Shown: piece after piece, positions 15,878 through 22,934 of the stretch
How the letters are laid out: every line of letters starts with the position of its first letter
Numbering within the stretch: position 1 is the stretch's first letter
From: Treponema sp.
GTDB lineage: Bacteria; Spirochaetota; Spirochaetia; Treponematales; Breznakiellaceae
Direction: 5' to 3'
Assembly: GCA_009777335.1 (NCBI GenBank)
Contig: WRMC01000003.1
Coordinates: 1 to 64,000 of the forward strand
Length of the DNA: 64,000 nt
Position numbers and translations under genes: made by a program
The notes under the pieces: generated by a model
What the model was told of the DNA's origin: nothing
Database searches by the model: none
The model's input: the letters and a program-made list of their open reading frames with translations, nothing else

Positions 15878-16654
15878 ATGAACAGAAAAATACTCATCAT
15901 AGGATATGGGAATATAGGTAAACATATACATGAAGAATTAAAACCACTAGACCCTGATATTTATGACCCGTATATACCCGAATTTTCTAAAATGCCTACT
16001 GAAAATTATGATGTAGCCTTTATTGCAGTTCCCACTGAAATGAATCATGACGGGAGTTGTAATATCTCAATAGTAATAGAATCGGTAAAGAATGCCAATG
16101 CAAAGGTAATAGCAATACGTTCTACTGTTCCTCCGGGCACGAACAAAGAACTAACAAAAATAACAGGAAAAACCATAGTATCAGCTCCCGAGTTTTATGG
16201 AGTATCACAGCACAGCAAGAGAAACCTTGATTTCATCATTTTGGGGGCAGACGGGCCGAGTAAATATGCCGTAGGTCAAGTATTCGCCAAAGTAAAAACC
16301 GGGAACTATCGTATACATTATACTGATTCTCTTACAGCAGAATTGGTAAAATATATGTTAAATTGCTACCTTGCGATGAAGGTAACATTTTGCAATGAGT
16401 TTGCTTTAGTAGCAAATAAAATTGGAGTTGAGTACCAGGAGTTAAGAGAATTATTTATCTTAGATGAAAGAATAAGCCCGTCTCATACTATCTCATATCC
16501 AGAACAGCCATTTTACGACAATCATTGCTTTAATAAAGATGTACCAGCATTCTTGAAATTCACTAAGTCAATTGGCATTGAACCTAAATTAGTAGAAGCA
16601 GTCGAAAAAGTAAACAAAGAGATGAAAAGTAAGTATGGTGGCTTAGATGACTAA
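15878..16654 (+). CDS. Short UDP-sugar dehydrogenase-like protein
   Basis: 258 aa. Rossmann motif IIGYGNIGKH at residues 5-14; AVPTEMNHDG, RSTVPPGT and SAPEFYG follow in the order found in UDP-glucose/GDP-mannose dehydrogenases. The helical dimerisation segment (AELVKYMLNCYLAMKVTFCNEF) is present. The family is usually 400 aa or more; the C-terminal UDP-binding domain is missing. It may oxidise a smaller substrate or act without oxidising the usual sugar nucleotide. GGGAGGGAC precedes the start; the next gene overlaps by 8 bases. Confidence 0.75.
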   Translation: MNRKILIIGYGNIGKHIHEELKPLDPDIYDPYIPEFSKMPTENYDVAFIAVPTEMNHDGSCNISIVIESVKNANAKVIAIRSTVPPGTNKELTKITGKTIVSAPEFYGVSQHSKRNLDFIILGADGPSKYAVGQVFAKVKTGNYRIHYTDSLTAELVKYMLNCYLAMKVTFCNEFALVANKIGVEYQELRELFILDERISPSHTISYPEQPFYDNHCFNKDVPAFLKFTKSIGIEPKLVEAVEKVNKEMKSKYGGLDD

Positions 16655-17465
16655 AAAGCTGTTTTCTGCCGTTTGGTGTCTTGATGCCAGTGACAAGTAT
16701 TTTCTAGGGGCAAGTAGTAGCATCTGTTCATGTATGAAATACCATGGAGATGATATATTATACCACATAATAACCAGTAAAGAATTAACTGCATTTCAGA
16801 AGGATATAGTCAATAGAATTACTAGGACGTATGGGCAGGAAATTGAAATAGTAAAACTTAATGGAATATCTGCATTCAAAGGATATTCACGTTCATGGCC
16901 CCCCATCGTTTATGCACGACTTTTAATTGGCGACCACTTTAAACTACCTTATATGGCTATTGATGCAGATGTGTTATTTTTTTCCAAAATAGATGATATA
17001 TCTTTCCTCACGCCCGAAAAACCAATAGCATCTTTATGCGACAGTGCCCAGATAAAAAAAGGAAAAATGGAAAAGTTGAATAATGCATTCGGATCCACAA
17101 TGGATAAATACTTGAATGGTGGAGTATTATTTGTATTACCAGGAACAATCCATAAAAGAGTAGTCCCGGAGTTTTTAAAAAAGCATGGTAAACACCCAGC
17201 GTTAGAGCATAATGAACAAGATATAGTGAACATCATATTTTCAGGAAAAACCCAGTATTACCCGGATGGGTATGGTTTATTATTATACAACCGAAGCAAG
17301 AAGTGGAAAAATGAACGAATCAACGAAATAATGGGGGGGGGGGGGTATAAGTTTGTGCACATATTTGAAAAACAATGGGTCGAGACCAGTGTTTTCTATG
17401 AATTGCATAAGTCATATCTTTACGAAATTGGTATTAACTCTGATGCTATAGTGGAGAATGTATAG
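16647..17465 (+). CDS. GT8-like glycosyltransferase with G13 tract
   Basis: 272 aa. SAVWCLDASDKYFLGASSS opens the nucleotide-sugar domain; DADVLFF near residues 109-115 supplies the DxD metal motif, and KYLNGGVLFV and HNEQDIVN match later elements of GT8-type enzymes. Thirteen consecutive G residues (17333-17345) encode Met-Gly-Gly-Gly-Gly about 40 codons before the stop. A one-base gain or loss alters or cuts the C-terminus, so phase variation is likely. Acceptor is unknown; surface glycan or protein are candidates. Confidence 0.8.
   Translation: MTKKLFSAVWCLDASDKYFLGASSSICSCMKYHGDDILYHIITSKELTAFQKDIVNRITRTYGQEIEIVKLNGISAFKGYSRSWPPIVYARLLIGDHFKLPYMAIDADVLFFSKIDDISFLTPEKPIASLCDSAQIKKGKMEKLNNAFGSTMDKYLNGGVLFVLPGTIHKRVVPEFLKKHGKHPALEHNEQDIVNIIFSGKTQYYPDGYGLLLYNRSKKWKNERINEIMGGGGYKFVHIFEKQWVETSVFYELHKSYLYEIGINSDAIVENV
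17333..17345 (+). repeat. Homopolymeric G13 tract
   Basis: Thirteen Gs within the glycosyltransferase coding sequence. With 14 Gs the frame reaches TAA two codons after the tract; with 12 Gs it runs into an unrelated 35-residue tail ending in TAG. Such tracts mutate by slipped-strand mispairing and are known phase switches in spirochaetes and other bacteria. Confidence 0.9.
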
Positions 17466-17924
17466 ATGATTTTATTTGATTACAGGATTGGTGTCTCCCA
17501 GAATAACGGGCTAGGTCTATTCACGAAAGAAAAAATAGGTAAAGGACAGGTATGCTTTGTTTCTACCCCGAATCTTGATCAAACTTTAACGGAAGAAGAG
17601 TTTGCATATTTGCCTAATGTAGACCAGGAAGAGATTATACATTATGGGTATAAAGACGAGCGGACAAATCTTTATAGGTTAGATTTTGATGTAGGATTAA
17701 GGTTCTTGAATCATTCTGCTGATTCGAATATTACGCAAGATATAAATGATAGTGACACTTATCTTACGGCAAAAAGGGATATTGAGGCAGGAGAAGAAAT
17801 TCTTTGGAATTACTTAGAAATCATGGATATTGAATTTTTCAGGAAGGGTTTTAATTACCTCCCAATAGACGATGTTGAAAAACTCATAGAAGAATCATTA
17901 TATGCTAATACCAAGGAGCAGTAA
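17466..17924 (+). CDS. SET-domain protein (putative protein-lysine methyltransferase)
   Basis: 152 aa, starting directly after the previous stop. Shows the three landmarks of a SET domain: NNGLGLFTKEKIGKG near the start, RFLNHSADSN at about residues 79-88 and GEEILWNYLE at about 112-121, which supply the SAM pocket and pseudoknot. No zinc pre-SET or post-SET clusters, so it is a minimal SET protein like other bacterial and viral ones. Likely target is a protein lysine; which protein is unknown. Confidence 0.85.
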   Translation: MILFDYRIGVSQNNGLGLFTKEKIGKGQVCFVSTPNLDQTLTEEEFAYLPNVDQEEIIHYGYKDERTNLYRLDFDVGLRFLNHSADSNITQDINDSDTYLTAKRDIEAGEEILWNYLEIMDIEFFRKGFNYLPIDDVEKLIEESLYANTKEQ

Positions 17925-17925
17925 T

Positions 17926-18486
17926 ATGAACCACAGGATATCAATTAGAGATATTATGGTTGATAATCTCGATGATTTGTTTAAGGGAGAGAAAGCAGAG
18001 GCTATGTATTGTGACCCACCTTGGGGAATAGGCCATATAAAGTATTTTAGGACATTAAACGGGCAGAAACATAAGCAGAGTGATGATTGGCTTACGTTCT
18101 TAGGAAGAATTAAATTCCTTTATAATCGGCATGTTACTGGCCCATTGTTTCTAGAGTGTGGCCCACGATTCGTTAACGATATATTACAAGTCTTTGGAAC
18201 CCCGTCAGCAAAGTATGAATGTAAATATGGTGCTGGGTTACCTTTCTTTGTTTTATGTTTCGGGGCAGTGCCAGCAAACAGCCCAGTAGCATTTAAGGAT
18301 TGGAAAATACCTTACACAGTTTTAGGGTCTATACAAAATAAGCCCAAAAGCGTTTTTGATTGTTGTGTAGGATTAGGGCAAACTGCTAGGGCTTGCAAAG
18401 AAATAGGGGCTATATGCTATGCGAATGAACTAAACCCGCAAAGAGCAGAAAAAACGATGAAGATTCTCGATTTCGAGCAAGTTTGA
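17926..18486 (+). CDS. Orphan DNA methyltransferase-like protein
   Basis: 186 aa from ATG 17926 (CAAGGAGC upstream). Catalytic motif IV DPPW near residue 31 precedes the SAM-binding motif I-like VFDCCVGLGQTARACKE near residue 140, the order found in beta-class N4-cytosine/N6-adenine methylases. It is short and has no obvious target-recognition domain and no restriction partner. DNA is the likely substrate; RNA or another molecule cannot be excluded. Confidence 0.7.
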   Translation: MNHRISIRDIMVDNLDDLFKGEKAEAMYCDPPWGIGHIKYFRTLNGQKHKQSDDWLTFLGRIKFLYNRHVTGPLFLECGPRFVNDILQVFGTPSAKYECKYGAGLPFFVLCFGAVPANSPVAFKDWKIPYTVLGSIQNKPKSVFDCCVGLGQTARACKEIGAICYANELNPQRAEKTMKILDFEQV

Positions 18487-18498
18487 GGGGCAGAAAAC

Positions 18499-19101
18499 AT
18501 GAAGTTTATTATGAGGACAACTTACGAAAGAAAAGTAGATGAATACCCTAAAGACATTCCGGGACTTATATTTTCAACAATATCAGAACGAAGCGGGTAT
18601 AAAAACTTTCAGAACGCATTATCAATAGCAGGTGATGATTCGGCTGTCCACATGGAAGACGACATAATTTTATGTGCAGATTTCTATAACCGTATTAAAA
18701 TCATAGTTAACGAACGCCCCAATGATATTATACAGTTTTTCAGCGGGACCAGAAGCGATGACCAAAAAAAAGGTACTAGGTATGAAACAGGTGCAAAATT
18801 TTTATGGGCCCAATGTTTTTATTTGCCACCTGGGATGAGTAAGGAAATGTATCATTTTAGCTTAAACTGGAAAGATAGGGATAACAAGTTTGGCGGATGG
18901 TCTGATGTAATGGTTGCAGACTATTTTAAGATGAAAAAAAGGAAGTATCTTGTAGTAGTTCCTAGTTTGGTAGACCACATGGAAGGAAAATCCCTCATAG
19001 ACCCAAGGCGTAGCAGTAAAAGGCAATCTAAAACATTCAAGATGTCTCCTCCACTTGAAGAGTATGGCCTTGGGCTCATCACCATAAAGGGAGGGGCGTA
19101 G
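18499..19101 (+). CDS. Putative glycosyltransferase-like protein
   Basis: 200 aa. The segment VHMEDDIILCADFYNRI carries an acidic EDD motif typical of GT-A-fold glycosyltransferases that handle LPS-type glycans; GAKFLWAQCFYLPPGM and the WSDVMVADYF region fit the acceptor-side helix. Shorter than usual. TTGAGGGGC precedes the ATG. The next gene starts immediately after the stop. Substrates unknown; family call moderate. Confidence 0.6.
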   Translation: MKFIMRTTYERKVDEYPKDIPGLIFSTISERSGYKNFQNALSIAGDDSAVHMEDDIILCADFYNRIKIIVNERPNDIIQFFSGTRSDDQKKGTRYETGAKFLWAQCFYLPPGMSKEMYHFSLNWKDRDNKFGGWSDVMVADYFKMKKRKYLVVVPSLVDHMEGKSLIDPRRSSKRQSKTFKMSPPLEEYGLGLITIKGGA

Positions 19102-20091
19102 ATGCCAAAGGATTATGAAAATCTATGTGAAAGCATTGACTCAATAGACGAATTAAAGCGTTTAAGCAGGATATCAATTCAAGACCTTAAAAAATATATT
19201 AAAAATACTCTATGTGCCCCGCCGTGGGAAGGATTTAATAACGGTGATATTTCAGATAGGATAAATGAAAGCTTAAATTATTTCTATTGGTTATTTGGTG
19301 GGCATATAGACGAACTAGGAAAATACAGGCCGGAACCACAATACCTAGAAAAGATAAGTAGATTTATAACTGGCTATGTTAAACTTTATGGTGATTTTAT
19401 GGATTCAACCGAATCATGGAAGCCAGAGTATAATGAATTAGTTTGCAATGATAAAAGACTTAAGATGGAAGATTATGAGGAGGGGTACAATACATTCAAT
19501 GAGTTTTTTACCAGGAGGTTAAAAAACGGAAAAAGGCCAATAGGAGAAGGATTTGTCTCTCCAGTCGATGGCGTGATTCAAAACGTACACCCTATAAATG
19601 ATGGGATTGTCGCTACTAAAATTAAATCATCAATTTATCAGCAAATTCAAGAATTGATTCAGGAACCACTAAATAATGGTACTCTAATAAGTCTTTTCTT
19701 AGATGTTTATGATTATCACCGTATTCATGCCCCCGATGACATGACGGTAACGAGTATTCGCAAGGTAAAGGGTGGTAATTTTGTAGGTGGGTTTGTTGAA
19801 TATATCAATGGCAAGTATGTATTAGACAGCTCAGAGTATGGGTGGCAGTCTCTTGAGACCAGAGTTATTGTCAAAGCTTGTAATGAAACCATAGGTAGAT
19901 TTTGGATAGTCCCAGTAGGGATGTCCCATGTAGGTTCTATTGAGATAACCTGTAAAGAAGGAGATACTATTAAAAAGGGAAGTGAAATAGGTTTATTTAA
20001 ATTTGGCGGTTCTTGCGTAGTCATTATTATCGAAGCACCGATTGGAAAAATACAAAAAAAACACTTTTTAATGGGAGAGAGGCTACTATGA
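19102..20091 (+). CDS. psd: Phosphatidylserine decarboxylase
   Basis: 329 aa proenzyme. Landmarks in order: FNEFFTRRLKNGKRP (about 133-147), SPVDGVIQNV (about 154-163), DYHRIHAP (His near 211), MSHVGSIEI (about 275) and the self-cleavage site FGGSCVV near residue 304, where the Ser becomes the pyruvoyl group. Predicted to convert phosphatidylserine to phosphatidylethanolamine at the membrane. The N-terminal ~110 residues differ from standard Psd. Rare as phage cargo. All key residues appear intact. Confidence 0.85.
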   Translation: MPKDYENLCESIDSIDELKRLSRISIQDLKKYIKNTLCAPPWEGFNNGDISDRINESLNYFYWLFGGHIDELGKYRPEPQYLEKISRFITGYVKLYGDFMDSTESWKPEYNELVCNDKRLKMEDYEEGYNTFNEFFTRRLKNGKRPIGEGFVSPVDGVIQNVHPINDGIVATKIKSSIYQQIQELIQEPLNNGTLISLFLDVYDYHRIHAPDDMTVTSIRKVKGGNFVGGFVEYINGKYVLDSSEYGWQSLETRVIVKACNETIGRFWIVPVGMSHVGSIEITCKEGDTIKKGSEIGLFKFGGSCVVIIIEAPIGKIQKKHFLMGERLL

Positions 20092-20585
20092 AAGTGAATG
20101 ATTGTGGCAGTGATTTAATTGATTTTCATGAACTTACAGAGTTTCAGGGCAACTTCAAAATTAGAACAGATTTGGACATCAATGAAATTAAGTCCAAAAT
20201 TATGGAGTACGGGTTTTCTTTCCCTATGTTTGTGTGGGAATGTGAGGGTAAAAAATATGTCATTGATGGACATGGAAGATTGGAGGCACTTAAAAGCCTG
20301 GAGGAGGACGGTCATTCTATCCCTCCTGTTCCAGTGGTTTATGTCAAAGCGACTGATACCAAAGAGGCAATTAGGATACTTCTATTGTGTAATACCAGAT
20401 TTGGATATATTACCGACACCTCCGCAGACAATTTTATGGATGGTATTGATTATAAAGGTATGCTAGAAAACCTTAGTTTAGATGAACTAATCATGTCACC
20501 AGAGGAAGTGCCAACGGTATACCCAGCAGGGGACATAATTTGCCCAAAATGCGGCACCGTCCACATTGTTTATGAGGCCCAATGA
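20088..20585 (+). CDS. ParB-like protein with C-terminal zinc knuckle (paralogue of 15183)
   Basis: 165 aa from ATG 20088 (GGGAGAGAGG upstream; overlaps the psd stop). ParB-fold motif YVIDGHGRLEAL near residues 59-70 and YVKATDTKEAIRILLL match the corresponding parts of the protein at 15183. The C-terminus has CPKCGTVHIV. Slightly shorter than its paralogue. It is followed at once by the IbrA/IbrB-like pair. Biochemical activity unknown. Confidence 0.7.
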   Translation: MKVNDCGSDLIDFHELTEFQGNFKIRTDLDINEIKSKIMEYGFSFPMFVWECEGKKYVIDGHGRLEALKSLEEDGHSIPPVPVVYVKATDTKEAIRILLLCNTRFGYITDTSADNFMDGIDYKGMLENLSLDELIMSPEEVPTVYPAGDIICPKCGTVHIVYEAQ

Positions 20586-21685
20586 AAGTTTACTACAACG
20601 ACAATGTTGTTCAAGCCGCTCTTAAAAGGACCCGATTTATCTATCAACATTTTGGTGATAAAACCTATGTGTCTTTTTCTGGAGGGAAGGATTCCACCGT
20701 TTGCCTTGAGTTGGCTCATATTGTTGCAGAAGAAATGGGCCTTTTACCAGTTAATGTTATGTGGCTAGATCAGGAAGCAGAATGGGGAATGACAGTAGAG
20801 TATGCGAAAAGAGTATTCTCATTACCTTGGGTAAAACCATATTGGATTCAAACCCCGTTTATATTGGATTGCTCCTTAAATGGACATGACGGGGGCTTAA
20901 AATGCTGGGAAGGTGATACCATACGTGAAAAAGACCCGAATTCAATACATGAAATACCGGGAAGTAAAGACAAGGTATTTTATGACACGTTAGATTTGAT
21001 TCAAAAAGAACTATTCAAAGACGGGTGTACCATATATGGGATGAGGTGTGAAGAGAGTCCAAATAGGTACCTGGGGCTAGTAACCATTAAGAAATTTGTC
21101 GGCCCCGAGGTGTGGGGAGCCGTCAGTAAGCCAAAAAGAGCAGCAGTAATTTATGACTGGTCTACAAGCGATGTCTGGAAATTCATAAGTGAACATGACC
21201 TCGATTATAACAGATTATATGACTTTCAATATGCCAAGGGATTACCCATTTTCAGAATGAGGGTATCTTCTTTAATCCACGAAACCGCATTCACAGCCTT
21301 AGATTATGCCCAGGAACTAGAAGGAGAGATGTGGGAAAAGCTTACAGAACGTATCCATGGCATAAACACATATAAACATTGCCCAGAAGCTTATCAAATA
21401 CCAAAAAAACTACCTGTTATGTTCCAAAATTGGCGAGAATATAGAGATTTTCTGTTAATAAAACTAATCCAAGATGAAAAACACTTGGAAAGTATGAAAA
21501 AAGCATTTGAGAGAGACGATAAAAAAACACCATTTTACCCTAAAGACGTAGCCTCCCGGGTTTATTTGACTCATATTAAAACAATTTTAGCAGATGATTA
21601 CTATTTAACAGGTTTGACTAACCTTAAGGCTCTAACGGGTAAATATGACCAAGCAATTGTTAAGAAGACAGGGGGTGTAATATGA
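20582..21685 (+). CDS. PAPS-reductase-like protein (IbrA-like)
   Basis: 367 aa. PP-loop motif SFSGGKDST at about residues 33-41 places it in the PAPS reductase/ATP-pyrophosphatase fold; YDWSTSDVWKF follows the family pattern. Length and the partner gene fit IbrA, a phage-associated protein whose pair with IbrB activates surface-protein genes in E. coli. True PAPS reductase activity is unlikely, since the usual redox cysteine motif is not evident. Overlaps the genes on both sides by 4 bases. Confidence 0.8.
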   Translation: MKVYYNDNVVQAALKRTRFIYQHFGDKTYVSFSGGKDSTVCLELAHIVAEEMGLLPVNVMWLDQEAEWGMTVEYAKRVFSLPWVKPYWIQTPFILDCSLNGHDGGLKCWEGDTIREKDPNSIHEIPGSKDKVFYDTLDLIQKELFKDGCTIYGMRCEESPNRYLGLVTIKKFVGPEVWGAVSKPKRAAVIYDWSTSDVWKFISEHDLDYNRLYDFQYAKGLPIFRMRVSSLIHETAFTALDYAQELEGEMWEKLTERIHGINTYKHCPEAYQIPKKLPVMFQNWREYRDFLLIKLIQDEKHLESMKKAFERDDKKTPFYPKDVASRVYLTHIKTILADDYYLTGLTNLKALTGKYDQAIVKKTGGVI

Positions 21686-22341
21686 GCATAGACGAAGCCA
21701 TTCAAATTATTAACGAATATATTGGTGATGACATCGAAAGAGCCAATGAAATAAGAGCCCATATAAAAGCAGTCAGCCAACCGATAGACCATGTTATCTG
21801 GGTGCCCGTAGAGAAAGTTTACCCTAATTCATATAACCCCAACTCTGTAGCAAAAAAGGAGTTGGCTCTCCTAAAAAAGAGTATCGAAGCAGACGGGTAT
21901 ACACAGCCCATAGTCACAGTAAAAGACGAAGATGGCAGATACTGCATCATCGATGGGTTTCATAGATATTTCGTGGGTAAGTCAGTAGATACTATTAAGG
22001 ACAGGAATAAAGGATATCTACCTATAGTTGTCTTAGAAAAAACCATGGAAGAGCGTATGGCTGCTACAGTACGGCACAATAGGGCCAGGGGAACCCATGG
22101 AATATCTAATATGTCTAAACTTGTCTTTAATATGCTCTCCCAGGGGATGGACGAAAAAGACATCGCCAATGAATTAGGGATGGAAGCCGAGGAGGTACTT
22201 AGGTTAAAGCATATTACTGGGTTTTCTAAGCTTTTCGAAGACAAGGAATACGGGAAAGCATGGGAAACTACGAAAATGGCGGCTCATAGGGTTGAATACT
22301 TAAAAAACCACCCTGATGAGTACGGCGTATCTTATGAGTAG
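21682..22341 (+). CDS. ParB-like protein (IbrB-like)
   Basis: 219 aa, ATGA overlap with the IbrA-like gene. ParB-fold core with YCIIDGFHRYFVGK, then the signature ATVRHNRARGTHG of IbrB-type proteins, and an HTH-like helical segment (DEKDIANELGMEAEEVLRLK). In other phages the pair acts together, so this is probably a two-component regulator or nucleotide-dependent enzyme. Confidence 0.8.
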   Translation: MSIDEAIQIINEYIGDDIERANEIRAHIKAVSQPIDHVIWVPVEKVYPNSYNPNSVAKKELALLKKSIEADGYTQPIVTVKDEDGRYCIIDGFHRYFVGKSVDTIKDRNKGYLPIVVLEKTMEERMAATVRHNRARGTHGISNMSKLVFNMLSQGMDEKDIANELGMEAEEVLRLKHITGFSKLFEDKEYGKAWETTKMAAHRVEYLKNHPDEYGVSYE

Positions 22342-22373
22342 TGGATTGCGGGTTATATCACGGGAGAATAACT

Positions 22374-22934
22374 ATGCCGAGAGAAAGACCTGGCAAATTG
22401 ACCAGGTTTTCATCAGAAAACCAGCCAGCTAAACGTAGCCCAGGAAGACCTAAAAATGTCTTTGGACCACTGGCGAAGGCTGATAATCTTACGAATGAGG
22501 ATGTCAAAAAAATTTGTAAAAACCTGCTAAAAAGCGACCCAAGTGAATTGTCAAAGGTGGTAGCAAAATATCCGACCGTTTTAACAGTTACTTTGGCTAA
22601 TATGCTGACCCAAGAAATTAAAGGGAAGTTAACGGGCAGGATGGAGGCAACGGGGAGGTTATTACCGACCGGGAAGCATGATTCGGAAGGTAACATGATA
22701 ATGGAACCAGAATTGCGGCCTGAGAGAGAAAGGTCATTTGATACGGTGAAGTATATGATAGACCGTTGCTTTGGGAAGCCCGTGGAGACAGGAATCATAC
22801 TATCTGGGACCATATCAGAGGAATCAGAGGTAAGGATTAAGAATATATTCGAGAATACCTTTATTGAATCGGAAGCAATAGAACCCGATGTTATTGCTGA
22901 AAAAATGGAGTATTTGGAGCCGGACGATGGGTGA
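22374..22934 (+). CDS. Putative small terminase subunit
   Basis: 186 aa from ATG 22374 (CGGGAG 8 bases upstream); GTG 22341 is a less likely start. The basic N-terminus with RFSSENQPAKRSPGRPKN resembles DUF5681-type DNA-binding starts common next to large terminases. The middle is helical and the C-terminus acidic. Overlaps the large terminase by 8 bases. By position it would recognise phage DNA for packaging. Confidence 0.65.
   Translation: MPRERPGKLTRFSSENQPAKRSPGRPKNVFGPLAKADNLTNEDVKKICKNLLKSDPSELSKVVAKYPTVLTVTLANMLTQEIKGKLTGRMEATGRLLPTGKHDSEGNMIMEPELRPERERSFDTVKYMIDRCFGKPVETGIILSGTISEESEVRIKNIFENTFIESEAIEPDVIAEKMEYLEPDDG

Noticed and set aside
20582-21685. Genuine sulfate-assimilation PAPS reductase or DndC
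   Set aside because: Context (ParB/IbrB partner, no dnd or cys genes) and length fit IbrA-like proteins better.
15183-22341. ParB genes as a plasmid-like partition system
   Set aside because: No ParA ATPase, no partition-type HTH in two of the three, and no centromere-like repeats beside them.
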